From the NCBI GenBank assembly GCA_013400155.1, contig VXBM01000891.1, forward strand, positions 285,062 through 349,061: a stretch of DNA of 64,000 nt, written 5' to 3'. The DNA is from Helopsaltes ochotensis (lineage: Eukaryota > Chordata > Aves > Passeriformes > Locustellidae). Shown one piece after another: positions 35,401 to 48,892 of the stretch; the stretch's first letter is position 1, and each line of letters opens with the position of its first letter. The notes beneath the pieces were generated by a model. It worked only from the letters and a program-made list of their open reading frames with translations, searched no databases and had not been told where the DNA came from. The position numbers and the translations under genes are program-made.

Positions 35401-36089
35401 GAGGATGAGAGAACTGTGGCAAAATGAAATGATTCTCCTGTCCCTGGTGGCAAGGTGACAGCTCTTGATCAGGAGGCTGATGGTGTAAATCAGTGGTGAT
35501 GGTCAGTCTGTTGAAGTTATCACAGAATCCCCAGGACAGCCTCAGGACTGGGGACCTGGACTGGACAATCCCCAGGACTTGGGCACCTTCTCAGTGCCTT
35601 AGGGAAATGTTCATGGAGCAGGGTAGAAAGGCAGCTCCAGGACACTGCTGTGGCCCAGCCTGTGGAAACACCAGTCTCCAGGGGAGCTTCTGGTCTTTGC
35701 TGGCATTTTGGGTGGTTTGGGAGCTGCAAACCCCAACAAACCCTGAACAGCAGAGAAAATGCTGCTTTGACTGAGGGACTCTGAAATCGTTGCATTCTTA
35801 GTGTGGCTGTGGTCAACAATCCAGGTCAACAATCCTGCTGTTCCAGCCTTTTTGGAGGCTAAAGGTAGTGTTCTCCAGGTAATAAATCTATCTTTGCCTA
35901 CAGGAGCAAACAGGATCCTTGTAGCTCACACATGGCTGTGGAACACCATTCCTGAATGTCCTGTGCTGAGGTCAGGGCTCCACTTCTGTCCCGAGGAGCC
36001 CAGAAAATGCCAACAGCTGTCAGTATTTAAGACTTTGGCATAGCCGAGGGGTAAGAAACTTGATGGTCCTCATAAAAAAAAAGGAAGTC
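32495..36089. other. Unique non-coding DNA
   Basis: No supported gene or interspersed repeat. The part at 33380-33720 is even in composition and could hide an old repeat, but I cannot name one. Confidence 0.45.
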
Positions 36090-36342
36090 CAATGGAAGAG
36101 GATTTGGCTCCCATGGGGAGTTAGATTGGGCATTAGAAAAAAACTCTTCACAGAAAGGGTTGTCCAGCCCTGGCACAGATGCTCAGATGGAGTCCCCATT
36201 CCTGCAGGTGTTCAAAAGCTGTGTGGATGTGGCACTTGGGGACACAGATCAGTGGTGGCCTTGGCAGTGCTGGGGAACAGTTGGGCTCGATGGCCTCGAA
36301 GGGCTTTTCCAACCCAAGTAACTCCTTGATCCTATGATCTGT
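36090..36342 (+). mobile_element. CR1: CR1 LINE 3'-end fragment
   Basis: 'aaactcttcacagaaagggt', 'gtggatgtggcacttgggga', 'gggctcgatggcctcgaagg', 'cttttccaacccaagtaac' and a 'gatcctatgatc' tail. Same subfamily as the element at 31850. Confidence 0.9.
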
Positions 36343-38224
36343 AAATACATCCTGTTATTTCATTGTCATGCAGGCCTTTCAATCGAAATATTGGACGTTT
36401 GAGTACTTCAGGGACTCACAGAGTGCAGAGGCCGTGCCCACACTTGCAAGGCCACAGCCCTTCCTCAGTGCTCCAGGTTGGTGCACCTGGGGCCGGGAGG
36501 GAGCTGCGACCATGCAGAGACCCCAAAGCCACGGCCCTGAGTGAAACCAAAGCTCTGATGAGGACCCAGGGCCTGGCTGGGGATGATGCAGATCAAAAGT
36601 GGGTGCTCTGGCTCCCCCAGGTACTTGTGCCCCCCAGGCCAGGGTCCCCAGCTCTGCTGCACGGGTGGTTAAGCTCCCGAGCAGCAGCTGCTCAACAGCT
36701 GCAGCTCACACTCCATATATGAAAGAAACCCTAAATCTGTGTGAAATTTCCAGTGGTTTAACAGCTGCTGCCTGAGCCAGGCTGTCTGTGTCACACACAC
36801 GGTGACGCTGGAGGGGAAGGAGGCAGGACAGACAGCTGGGAGCTGTCGTTTCTCCAGGCGCTTAGTTTTAATATGCTGTTGCTCATGTCAGAGCCTTTTC
36901 AGTGAAAACTTGAGAATGGAGAAGCCTTTGGATTTATCTCCCACTCCGTTTTTTTTTTTTTACTCCCTGCCCCACAGTTGGAGTGAGTTTAGTATGACTC
37001 AAACTCTGTCATTACTGGATTTTTTTTCCTAGGGGGACTTTTTAGTGGGATTCATTGCAACTTTAAATTCTCACTCTTGTGAATGGAGAGGAGTGGTTTC
37101 TCCATCCAGGAATGGGCGGTTCAGCTGAATTAGCTATTTGGTTTAGACGAAGACAATTTGCTTTGGGACTTCTCTAAAGTTATTTTTTGGGGGGCAGCAG
37201 TGCTAGGGGTAGGTCCCACAATGTTCTGGGTCTCTGGAGAGGAGAAGGTGCTCTGGGCAGACAAGAAAACTTTTGAAGAAGTGCCACTAAAAACCAGGAA
37301 ATTGGCTGTGTGCTTTGAAAAAGCAATTAGTGAGAGGATCTGGAGGGTGATTAAAATATCTACATATTAATAGGCTGTGGTATGACCAACCACTAACACT
37401 GTTTGCCTGTGGAGAGGGAGGGTTTTATGCCCAGGACGTGGCAGAGAAAAGTCTGGGTCACCAGAAGGGCTTTATTCACCTCAGTAAACAATAAAGTGCA
37501 GGATAAAATCTGTGGTGTTGCTGGGATTTATTTCATAAAATACCTGGTGCAAACAGTTGTTTTCATTTTCTAACATTTTGTACTCTCTATGGGTTTACAA
37601 AAATAAAATTATCTATTAACTCATAACCAAAACCAGTCCTTAATTCTACTTTTTACTGAAATTATATTTATGCCAGGAATCCCTTCCTCTCAAATGCAAA
37701 TTCAGGTTAACCAAAAATTATGTGATTTTTAGCTGTGGGAAGCCCTGCTCTCAGCAGAGGTGATGCCACAGAGTTAAAGCACTTCTGACACAGTCTGAGG
37801 ATCTCCTGTCTTCCTCACACTGCTTGCCTGGATTTTGGCTGGATTTTCCTGGATTCCATGAATCTTCTGTGATGCAACATCAGTCTCTGCTCAGACAATA
37901 ACTACAGGAATTACCTCTGGCTGGAACAGGGTCTCCTGCCAAAGAGGTGGTGGTCAGCTCGCTTCATTTTTGGCAGTTCTGGTGGGAGCTGCACCCGGAG
38001 TTGTAGTTTTTGTCCAACATCAAAATGGTTTGGGCCAGAGTATTCCCACACCCAAATCTCAAATCCCAAAATTCCCACCCCAAATCTCCCTGCACATCTA
38101 ATGGCTACACAGGGATGGGGCATCAGGAAGGGAGAGGGATGGAGAGGCACAGGGGAGACCTTGAGGTGGGTATTGTACAGTGGTTTGAGGTGGGTGGGAC
38201 CTCATGGATTGAGGCCCCCAAGGG
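36343..38224. other. Unique non-coding DNA
   Basis: Nothing recognised; AT-rich at 37370-37740. Confidence 0.5.
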
Positions 38225-38890
38225 TTTGCAGGTTCTCGTGGGTGAAAAGCTGTAGGTGAGCCAAAAGAGTGCACTCACAGCCCAGGAGATCAAACACTCC
38301 CTGGGCTGCACGGAAACAGGCTTGGGCAGGTCAAGGGAGGTGATTCCCCCCTCTGCTCTGCCCCAGGAGGGCCCACCTGGAGCACTGCACCCAGCACTGG
38401 GGTCCTCAGCAAAGGAAAGACCTGGGGCTGTGAGAGAAGGTCCATGGGAGGGCACGGAGCTGCTGCCAGGGCTGGAGCCCCTCTGCTCTGGAGCCAGCCT
38501 GGCACACCTGGGGCTGCTCAGCCGCACAAGAGAAGGCTCCAGGGAGAGCTGCCAGCCCTGCCAGGGCCTGAAGGGGCTCCAGGAGAGCTGCAGAGGGGCT
38601 GGGGACAAGGCAGGCAGGGACAGCCCCCAGGGAATGGCTTCCCAGTGCCAGAGGGCAGGGCCAGCTGGGATCTGGGGCAGGAATTGCTGGCTGGGAGGGT
38701 GGGCAGGCCCTGGCACAGGGTGCCCAGAGCAGCTGGGGCTGCCCCTGGATCCCTGGCAGTGTCCAGGGCCAGGCTGGACAGGGCTTGGAGCAGCCTGGGA
38801 CAGTGGAAGGTGTCCCTGCCCATGGCAGGGGTGGGACTGGATGATCTTTAAGGTCCCTTCCCACCCAAGCTGTTCTGTGATTCCATGATC
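38225..38890 (+). mobile_element. CR1: CR1 LINE 3' part, longest GC-rich copy
   Basis: The most complete GC-rich CR1 here. It starts near 'gggtgaaaagctgtaggtga', continues through 'aagggaggtgattcccccct' and 'cctggagcactgcacccagc', then the shared body, and ends 'ggatgatctttaaggtccct' with a 'tctgtgattccatgatc' tail. Part of the upstream region derives from the reverse-transcriptase end, but it is not an intact reading frame. The 210- and 298-codon open frames on opposite strands are incidental. Confidence 0.92.
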
Positions 38891-41796
38891 TCCTTGTTCC
38901 ACTCCTTCCACTACCCCAGGCTGCTCACTGTTACGCCAGGAGGAACCCTGCATGCCCCATGTCCTCCCCAGCAGCTTGAACACAGCTTTAGGTACCACCA
39001 AATGCTCCAGCAGCAGCACAAACTTGGGTTTCCTGGTGCTGGCTGTGGGCTATGAGCTCCGGGGCTCCTACACAAGGATGGCTGGAGGGGCCCAGACAGC
39101 TGGAGGCCCCCAAAACTGGTGAGAGTTGTGCTGGTGCCCTGCTGCCATGGATTTGTTCCCCATGGAAGGAGCTGCAGGACAAAGGGCTGATCCTTCCAGA
39201 CTGGGACAGAGCTGGCAGGGGGCCTGTTTTTCCCTTCCCCAGCCCTCTCCGTGGCACAACAGGGTGGAAAATAAGTTCTCCTCATTGTTTCCTGCTTCCA
39301 TGGCATGGTCACTGTCACTGTTCCAGCAGGGAGGTCGAGGGGTACAGGACCCCCCACCCCTGAGATGGGCCCCATTGAGGGACACCAGTGGGACGCCCCC
39401 AGGGATGGCAGGGGACAAAATGAGCTGTTCACTCCTTCCCTTCCCCATCCCTGGGTTACCCCTGCCCAGAAAAGTCTGAGCAGAAAATGCCAGGGCTGGA
39501 TGGGCGATGGTTTGGTTTTGTTGTCTTGTTTTAAACAGCCCCTTGTGAACAACTGTTGTGCTGGAGGGGCGGGAAGGGGGGGTTACCATGGCAAAATGGG
39601 ATTTGCTGGGAATGAATAGCTTTCTTTTTCTCCCCTGAAATGAATGGGTCGCTGAGACCTCCCTGCATATGAAGGCTGTAGGTGCTAGGCTCAGTGGAAT
39701 GGACAGTGAGCAATTATCCCCCCCAGCTTCACGTTATCCACAGGCTTCTTAATACAACTCAGTGTTATTACACACAAAAAATGTGATCTCAAGTGTGGAT
39801 TGAGAGAGACAAAATGCTCCCAGTGGGATCTATCCGTGTCTCTTCCCCAGTCCCCTCTGACAACGGGGATTAGCAGCAATGTTTGCACTGACTGTAACTA
39901 GGACATAAAGACCATGGTTCATTTCTTCCCATTCAGCTAATTCTTTACATTGCAGACACTACAGGATCCATTATGGGGTTGGGGTTTTTTTTTTTGGTTT
40001 GGTGGTTTTTGTTTTTTGTTTTTTTTTTTTTTTGGTCTCTTTTGTGAAAGTAGGTTGGGGTGGGAGGGGGTGAGGGGGAGAAATCTGCCGAAGAAACTGT
40101 TGGCATCTCCAAAGAAAAGTATCTTTTCAACCCTCAGGCTGCAGCCCTCAGCCCTCCTCTGCCGGGGATGAAAGAAGCCGCGGTGCACGTCTGATGAGAT
40201 GGCATTCACAGAGAACCCCGCTTTCAGGTGAAGGCCACAGTATATTTGCCAAGAATGGCAACTTTTGAGAAATAAAGTGATTTAAGCTGGCAGATTTGAC
40301 CTCCCATATCAAGCTCCGGGTTTGTGTTTGTTTTTTTTTTTAAGCAAATGGGAATGCTTGCTCCCAGCCATCTCTCATTCCTGACACGTTCCCACCTCTA
40401 AAGCAAACTGCAGCACCAACTTGAGGGATGTTTTCTTTTCCAGGAGAGCTTTGGGAGGCAGAGTTTGACCACGTGGGAAGGGTTGGGCCAGAACCCCACG
40501 GTGATTATTTTTGCCAGCTACACAATCCCTAGTATGTACCAATTAACAGTGTTTTGGTCCCGTTTGGAAGAAAGCCTCACCAGCAGCCAGAACCTGAGCT
40601 GTGGGACACAAGATCTGTGCAAAGGAGATGGAAAATGCGCTTTTGTGCGGCACAATCACGTCACCACCTCAATCTGTCTGGGGAAGGGTCAGCGGGGCAG
40701 TGGCCCCTGGAGCATCTCTGTGCAGGTTCTGGACTTGGCCCGTGCCTCTTGTGGGGCAGGGGTGAGGGGAGAGATGGTTAAATATGGACAGCATGCCTCC
40801 TGCTGACCCAGGAACATGCATTATCTGTTCCAGTGCCTTGCATCAATCTTGCCTTAACAGACAAGCCCTGCTGACTCACAGCAGGTTCAGGGGAGTTTAT
40901 GTGGCAAAAAAAAATGAAGGATTATGAGATGAAAGAGGAACTGGTAAATCTTTCTGAGATGAAGGGCAGGCAGGGCTGTGTGCCACAGGCGGTGCAAGGA
41001 TGTGGTGACCCACCTCTGCCCCCGTGGTCTCTCCCTCCTCACTGCTGCAGGCAAATGCCGTAGAAATAAAAGCACCAGAGCCAAATTCAGGCTTCAAAAT
41101 GTTGATTGTGGGGGTTTATTTCCTTATTTGATTTCAAACGTCTCAGGGAACAAAAGTGTGCAGAGGAGACACGCTTCTCGTCTGAAACTTGGTCAGCACC
41201 ATCACAAGCCATAACCCATGTGAGGATTAACCCAGATCTGTGCACAGACAAGAGAGAGGAAAAATGACCCAAAATTGCACTGTGCTTCTCGGGTGACCCC
41301 AGATAATGTGCCCCAAATGTGTGTGATGATTTATCTACTGCCTATCACCTCCATTCCTGGCGTGGAGAGAGAGAGCAGATGAACCTGAGCTGAATCTGAG
41401 CTGTCCTTGGGGGGAACATGGGCTTGCCAAGGCCTTCAACACATGTTTTGGAGAGCAATAATGCATGTGCTTGGAGCGCAGGATGATGCCTGACCGTATT
41501 TTCCTGCAGCACTAGAAATATCCTAGGAAAGGGCAAGTGCTGATATGGATGACATATTCCTGGGCTCCTTCCAGTAAAGGGAAAACGTGAATGGTACCTT
41601 GGAGAAAGTCACCTCTCTGGCACCTCAGCTCTTCTCACAAATGGTGATTTCTAGGCCCAGACCTCCCAGGATGTTGGTGTTGAGACCAATGGACAACACA
41701 TGCTGCCTGCTGGTTTATATGGGGGGAAATAACAGAAGTTTCACGGGGTCCTACCTGAAATCTGCATTAGGGCGGGCAAAGTGGATCATACAGCCG
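38891..41796. other. Unique DNA with a G/T-only tract
   Basis: 63-nt G/T-only tract at 39974-40036, and a smaller T-run near 40330. No gene or interspersed repeat recognised. Confidence 0.5.
39974..40036. repeat. G/T-only low-complexity tract
   Basis: 63 consecutive bases of only G and T, mainly T with GG spacers. Confidence 0.95.
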
Positions 41797-41940
41797 CAGA
41801 ATCACAGGATGGTTTGGGCTGGAAGGGGCTTTAGAGACCACCTTGTTCCACACCCTGCCTTGGGCAAGGCCAAATTCCACTGGACCAGGTTGCTCCAAGC
41901 AACCCAGCCTGGAAAAACTTCTAGGGCTGGGGCATCAGCT
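41797..41940 (-). mobile_element. CR1: CR1 LINE 3'-end fragment
   Basis: Reverse complement of a CR1 end: 'cagaatcacaggatggtttg' and 'ggctggaaggggctttagag' through 'aggttgctccaagcaaccc'. Fairly diverged. Confidence 0.82.
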
Positions 41941-43232
41941 CTCAGATGGCTCTGGAGGGATCTCGGAACTTTAGCACACACACAGACACCTCCATTCAGG
42001 TGTTTGCCATCTGGGGCTGAGTCTTGTTGGTACTCACAGAGACACTTTTTGTTCTACTGGCTGTTACTCCCCCAAAAATGCACAGGATACTGGGTCTGCT
42101 CATCCCAGGAATGGTTATGGGGATGCTCACCATCAGTTAATAGGGTGGCACTCCTGGTGAGTTTTCCTACCACAGAGGGATGTGGGTTTGATGGGTCAAA
42201 GGATGTTTCGTGTCAAAATAAAGGCATTTTGGGGAGCGTGTGCTCATACTGACATACTCATCTGATGCTAATTAATACAGACAGGAAGTATGTTGTCAGG
42301 TTCAGAGCTGTGTGTTAGCTCTCCCCTCACAGCCCTGTGCTGGATGAATGACGTGTACCTTTAAACCTGAAGAATTTGGAAAGAGAGTTGTGTTTTCCTC
42401 CCACGGGGTTACCACCAACTCCGCTTGTTCTAGTTCGATTGCTTCCTTCAAAGCCTGAAATAAAGATGGTTTTAGTTAATTGCTGTCAAATGTAAACGAT
42501 GCTCTGACTTCACAAAAATGAGACATGTTTCTAAAATTAGTGTCATCCTGTTTCACCTTCTTCCCGGACATGTTGTGCAAGCTAAGAGATCAAACATTTG
42601 TGCTTCCCCAAAACAGAAATTGTTCATGTTTCAGTTAAAGTTAGGTCGGTGTGTCTCCACGCAGTGGATGAACTGCTTTGTGTTTAAAAATCAGGTGGGA
42701 AGAAGAGCATACTTCGGTACTGGGAAATGTTTTGAACCTCAGAGGACTCCTGAAACAGGAATCAAACACCTCTGGGATTTTCTGTTGCAAAAGCAGAAAA
42801 TCCCAGCGTACCCTGTAGCACAGGAGGAAAAGTGAAATAAGCAGGGCAAAAAGTAACCTTTTAACTTATTTCAGTCATCATCAGACTTCACCTGAGGCAA
42901 AGCCGAAGCATGGATTTAGGTATTACCTGTTCTTGTTTGGGCTGGAGGCATGGACTCAAAAATCCACCCTACCCGATTTTAAAGATTTTTTTTAATGGAG
43001 ATTCTTTATTTGTTCAATGAATATCACCTAATGACCACAGGAAGGCAGCTGACAGTTAGTTCCAGGTGGACTCCTTCAGTTGTGAATTAACCTGGAGGAG
43101 TGAGTCAGAGTTTTTACTTTCACCCAGCAGGCAAATCACCCAATTAATGCAATGACGAAGCTGCTGCGGGTGCTTGCAAGAACTTGGAGCAATTAATTAC
43201 CTGTGTGTTTCCTCCTGTGGCAGGAGCAACGC

Positions 43233-43288
43233 CAGCTGCTGGAATTATCTTAACTAACACCAGTTGCTGGAACTATCTTAACTAACAC
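43233..43288. repeat. 28-bp tandem duplication, 2 mismatches
   Basis: 'ctggaattatcttaactaac' at 43240 recurs as 'ctggaactatcttaactaac' 28 bases later. Two copies. Confidence 0.9.
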
Positions 43289-43354
43289 TAACAAATCTGG
43301 ACAGTCTCAGCCGCCCAGAAATCACTGCTGGTTCCCACAGCTGTCAAAGTCAGT

Positions 43355-43415
43355 CACGGAATCACACAATTAATCACGGAATTACAGAATAAGCTGACCT
43401 GGAAGGGAATAGTAT
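43355..43415 (-). mobile_element. Possible CR1 tail remnant
   Basis: 'cacggaatcaca' and 'attacagaataagctgacct' with 'ggaagggaat' resemble a reversed CR1 terminus. Too short for certainty. Confidence 0.45.
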
Positions 43416-45464
43416 GGATTATTGAGTAATCTTACCTTTCTGTAAAGTATCTTCCATCTCCCTCCAGTGCAATCGGGGTGCTGGTGGCCCTTGTCACTGA
43501 GAACATCTTCAGAACTGTCACCAGGAGATGCAGCTCACCTGTGAGGAGAAACATGGCTGGCTTGTTTCTGAAATATCTGCTTTTATTTATCCTTTTTTAT
43601 TTTATGTATCTACATGTTGTTATTCTCAGAGAATTCAGCAAGAGTGTATGTCTTTCAGAGAATATGGATGACCGACTTTGAAGAATTAGGGACGGTTCCC
43701 GGTTTTAAATAATTTGGGAAAAAATAACTTTGACTACTACAGAATGAATTCTTCTACTCTTCAAGCATAGGGTTCACTTGTCAAACTTTTCCTGAATAAT
43801 TTAAAATCATACTTGCTCTCATTTTTAACATACTTAACATTCATAATGAATATACAACTTCAAATTTTCAATCAGTTCTTGAAATTATGGCACTTTAAAA
43901 TCCACTTGAAGACCAGTTTTAATAAATTATTTAAATAGAGAAATCCATTGAGTTACATTTTTACAAAAGTACTACTCTCTCCTAGCTGGGACAGGGAATG
44001 AAGGCAGCAAATTCCAACAGTTTTACAGAACTGAAGAGATGGGATTTCTGAAGATGAAAAGATGAGCTCATTTCCTCACTCGGGGTCCCACGGCCCTGCA
44101 CATTAACGAAATCTCCTGACATGCAGCGTTCTGCTTTCAGGCACACCCTTGCCTGAAATCCTTCCCGTGTTTTTCCATTTCTCAGCACTGTGTTATTGGA
44201 TACATATTCTATTTACAATAAATTAATCTCTGATCTATTTTCTGTTGTGAAGGTGAGCTGTGTCTCACTTGGCTGCTGGAGGAGGAATGTTAGTCATCCC
44301 CAGTCTCCCTGTAGTTGCTGCAGCAAGACAGCTTCAGGAAGACAGTGGTGTTTCGTTGCTTCTTTAGTTGTTGTTTTTTTTTTCCTCTGGGACAAGATTT
44401 TGCAAAGTCGTCTGCCCTTGTGGCTGGTATGGACCAGGGGCCAAGGAGAGGCAGGACAGATGGACATGGGATACCAGGAGTGGGTTGGGAACAAATCATA
44501 GGAGCAGTGCAGTCCCTTTGCTGTGACTCCTCAGGGGCACCAGGGATTTCAGAGCTCCCAGACCTCCTTCTCCTCACGTGATTAATCCAAATTCTCCCTC
44601 CCAGATGGAGGTGTGGGAGAAGTTCCTTCTTGCTGTCTATGCGCAAGACTGGAGGGAGGTTTGCTGAAGGGCAAGGTTGCCCAAACCAGAGAAATGAGAA
44701 GAATTCCTTCCTGTGAGTGACATTATAACTGGGTACTGATATGGTGATGCTCTGCAGTGCAGGGTGGTGTCTTGGGTCATGTAGAGGGACAGAAAACAGC
44801 CAGCAATGAGAGTGTGTCAGCACAGAAAATGTCAGAAAATGCCACTCAGTGTGTTTTTGGGGTTTGTTTTGGTTCTCTTGAGCAGCTGAACTCACCAGAG
44901 GTGAAACCACTTGTGGTTTCCTGTTTTCATAATTTGGCTTTTTTTATTGTATGTCAAGGATGTTTCTTAGAAGCAGGGTCAAGTCTCCTGGCCCACTGTA
45001 GCAGGTCTGGGGCTACCATGCAGGTAGCACGGGCACCAGGGCTCCATTGGAGCTTTTGGCATCCCTTAAGAGGAAAGCAGCTGTTGAAGGTAAAGAAGGG
45101 GCAAAGAGAAGTTGTGCAAAGCTCATCTTGTCACAAAGTCAAAAACTGTTTTGTGTGTCTACTCTTGTTGTGGATATCCCCATCTCCTCAGCTGGAGATC
45201 ATCACTGATTGATATTGCTGCGAACAAAATAGGAAGCAAAAAAGCTTTATAAATATAGCAAATATTAAGAAATTGCTAAGTGCTGAGCAGTCTTGCAGAA
45301 TGATGGTGCTTTTCCCCTCAGTGCGTATGCATAACTTAAGTAGAAAAAGAGCATGTACTGGGCCAATTCTTTGGCCACTTTTCCCAGAAGTGACTCTACA
45401 GCGAGGAACCAGCCCTGTGTTTTTCCACGCAGTTATACTCAGTATTAATGGAATTATTCAAAGC

Positions 45465-45735
45465 ATCACAGATTACAGAATCCCAGGATGGTTTAGGTTA
45501 GAAGGGAACTTCAAGCTCATCCAGTGCCACCCCCTGCCACGGGCAGGGCCACCTTCCTCTGTCCCAGGCTGCTCCAAGCCCTGTCCAGCCTGGCCCTGGA
45601 CACTGCCAGGGATCCAGGGGCAGCCCCAGCTGCTCTGGGCACCCTGTGCCAGGGCCTGCCCACCCTCCCAGCCAGCAATTCCTGCCCAAGATCCCAGCTG
45701 GCCCTGCCCCCTGGCACTGGGAAGCCATTCCCCAT
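45465..45735 (-). mobile_element. CR1: CR1 LINE 3' part, GC-rich subfamily
   Basis: Reverse complement of the GC-rich CR1 body, beginning with the tail complement 'acagaatcccaggatggttt' and ending at the complement of 'ggaatggcttcccagtgcca'. It shares the invariant 72-bp block (45571-45642). It shares 'atcttgggcagg' with the 58678 copy, so those two form a sub-branch. Confidence 0.9.
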
Positions 45736-48700
45736 TTGCCTCCCCTCTTGCTTGTCTTCCAGAGTCTTGAAATTTTCAAGAATTAATGGGGTTTTTGCCA
45801 GTCCATGTCATGAGGTAGAGGATGCTGCTGCTGCTGGGCCCTCTGTACAAACCTTGATGAAGCTGAGAGAAGCACAGTGTAGTGGGGCATTCTTGGCCCC
45901 AGGGTCGGTCCAGCAGCATCATTATCTATGTCCAGGACTTAATAGAAATCTGAGAACGGGAAAACATAGGCAAAAAATCGTTTCAGCACTTGGAAAAGAA
46001 CCCCTGCTCCTGCAGCCAGTGCCACAGAGCTGAAAACACAGGTGGTTAGTGAAGTCTTACAAATGGTGTAATATCTTTCCATGTCCTGCTGGGTTCAGCA
46101 GGAGTTCTGCTGCTCCCTCAGGCTGGTTCTGGGTTATGTCCTCGGAGCCTGAGAAGGCCAGGAAGGAGAGGAGTGCGTTGGTCTCCTCTTTGCTTCCCCC
46201 CATCATCTGTCAGGCCCTTCCCAAGGCACCTTCTCGCGTTGCAGCGGCATCGCGATGTGCCGGGGGTGACCCTCTTCCCCAAGCACCCACAGATAAACTC
46301 GGCTCCCCAGCTCCTTTCATCCACCAGGGAAACTTCTCCTCTTCACGAGCTCCATGGCTGAGTCCCGGAGGTCAGCACCGACGGGTGGGTTTGTGTCATG
46401 TTTCCTGCAAAGTTTGGTAATTTATAGCACGAGGTTTCTCTTGGGAGAGGCGAAATGGTTCACGTTGTGTAAACCTCTGCAGAGCACTCGGAGCTGTAAG
46501 TGCTGATAAAGCCACGCTGCACCAGTTTACATTCTGCAGATGGCTGATTTATGGAGGTGGCAAGTTGGTGAGGCTTTTTTTCCCCTTCTAGATGGAAGGC
46601 AATTTCCTGAGCAAGGCTGAGGTTGAGTGCCTGTCACGTGTATCCTGCAAGAAACATTTTTATTTTAAGACATCCCAGAGTGAGAGAATTGAGTGCCCCA
46701 ATTTATATCAATTTCACAGAATTGGTACAAAGTCATGTTCTCAGTCCCCAGACTGTGGCTGAGTGAAGATGTTGATGGGGACAGGGGGGCTCCCTCCGGG
46801 TTCCTGCTGAGCAAAGGGCCATCACTGCAGGAACACTTCACCAAAAACCAACTGAATAGCTGAGAGCTTTAAACAATCATTTTTCCCTCATCAAAAAGTG
46901 ACTTCTGTGGAAGTAGAGGTGTGGAGGCATCACTGGGTGGGAAATGCCACTGGTGTTTGTTCTGTGGAGGTTTTTATGAACAGCCAGAGCAGCTCCCTGT
47001 GGCAGAACACAGCTGAATGCACTTGAGAATGCTTTTATTTATCTATTCTACAGCTCAGCAACAGTAAACACTGTCTACCCTTCACAAAAAATGGCTCATC
47101 CGTGTTTATATCCCTAATAACATGTCCGTTTCCAAATGTTCCTTTGAAATTTCATCTGCTTGAAGCGCCACAACTGGATGGAAAGGGTTTGAGGATACGT
47201 CTAAAACTGAGCTGACCTTCCTTGCAAACATCAAACCTCCCTGGGTGAAGCAAAGAGGGCAGTCTGTGGGTTTGCTTTTTGGGAGCTGCAAGTGTCCCAT
47301 TCGTTGGGGTTACCCCTGTCATTTTGCCACCAAACTCCAGCCATGAAATTGGGTGTTTAACAGAGGGAGTTTTAGTAGAGTTTCACCTCATGCTCAGGAC
47401 CTGCCACAAGCATTTACACCTACAGCTTGATGGGGAAATTCAGTAGCTAGGATGGGGACGAATTTTGAGGGGAAAAAAAGAGTTTTGCTGCTACTTCCTA
47501 CCTTCCAGGAGATCCTCTCTCCCCAAAAAATCGGGGGAAAAAAAATTCTCAAACCACTTAGCAATAGCAACAGCTCAACTTTGCCTACAGTGGATCACTC
47601 AACAGAGCTTTTCAGTGCTGTCCTGCCCTGTGGTCTCCTCCTGGTTCTGTTTCCCCTCTTTCTATGTATATCAGCATATGGATTATCTGGATTTGCATGT
47701 CCACCTGGCTGAGATCCTTAACAATGAGTCAGTGGCACTTCCCAGCTGTGCACAGGCCCCTGCCTGTGGCTGCAAGTCCACAGGCAGAACCTCTGTAGGT
47801 ATTTTCTGCTTCTCTAAGTGACTGAAATTTAGAAAGCTCTTCGTCACTGTCAGCAAATGACAACAGGAACGCCTGAATGGTAGGAAGGAAAAAGGAAATG
47901 TGGTTTTTCTTTCACAGAAATACAAATTCCAAGAAATAGAAGAAAAACAACAAAAAATTGACTGCAAATTAAAAACCACAAATAAAATAAACCTGTTCTG
48001 GGGAGATAACATTCTCCCTTTACATCCAAAATGTGGTTTTAAACAAAACAAAAAAACCCCTACACATCTTCACCGTGACAGGGAGAATATTCCTGGCCGT
48101 CTCTGCCCATCAGCTTTCCAGTAATATGCATTATTTTGGCTTCCCTTGTGTACGAGCTGCAGCCTGCAGATTACAGCTGTCTGCAAACCGTTGATACTGA
48201 GACTAAAGCTGGTGAAATCTGGAAGTGTGCCTGTTCTGCAGCTCTAGCACTGTACTTCTGCAGATATGCCCTGATGGAAAACACAGGGAGAGCTCCAAAT
48301 CCATGGCTTGTTTAAAAAAACAACAACAAAAACCGCCAAAGCACCTGCACCCTGTGTGCAGCATAAGCGATGATGCTTCGCTTGCCACTGAAATTGTGGT
48401 TGCATGATGCTCAAAGACACACTGGTGGTGGGACCAGTACAAAAGCTGCACTGAAAATTGTTTTGGAAACATCTTGGGAATGAAGTGCTCTGATAAAGAA
48501 TAGGTTGTTCCAACGTCCCTGACATTGAGCGGCGGAAACAAAACTGGCTATGAAAAAATGCAAATATTAATGTAGATAAAAATGACTCCTTGGAGAGGGC
48601 ACATCTGGAAACAGAGCAGATTCATGGTGTACTCCCCTCCCGTGGTCATGCCGATCCTCTCTGCAGGCAGCACAGCCAGAGGGATTCATCAGGAGTGTCC

Positions 48701-48892
48701 TTTCCTCCCTAAGAAAAGGGATAAATACGAGATAAATCATCTTCTATAGTGCCCATTCTCTCCCTGACCATGACAAACCTCTGGATGAGACTGGAATGTC
48801 AAAAGTTTTAGCAGCCTTAGGGCACTAAGGAGCCCAGGCTGGAGGGTCCAGCTGGCCCTTCTCTCTCTGTGCTGCTCCAAGTCGATGGAAAT
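45736..48892. other. Unique non-coding DNA
   Basis: Nothing recognised. Small A-rich runs near 47520-47545 and 47925-47990. Confidence 0.5.

Larger units (their letters stand above)
41941..45464. other. Unique AT-rich non-coding DNA
   Basis: Contains a 28-bp duplication at 43233-43288, a worn CR1 tail-like scrap at 43355-43415 and AT-rich sequence at 43560-44230. No gene recognised. Confidence 0.5.

Noticed and set aside
38123..39019. 298-codon open frame on the minus strand
   Set aside because: It is the antisense of the CR1 at 38225-38890. The same peptide pattern recurs antisense to the other GC-rich CR1 copies, and the plus strand is also open.
42425..42445. 'agttcgattgc' as a tRNA T-loop
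   Set aside because: No acceptor, D-arm or anticodon stem could be placed around it.
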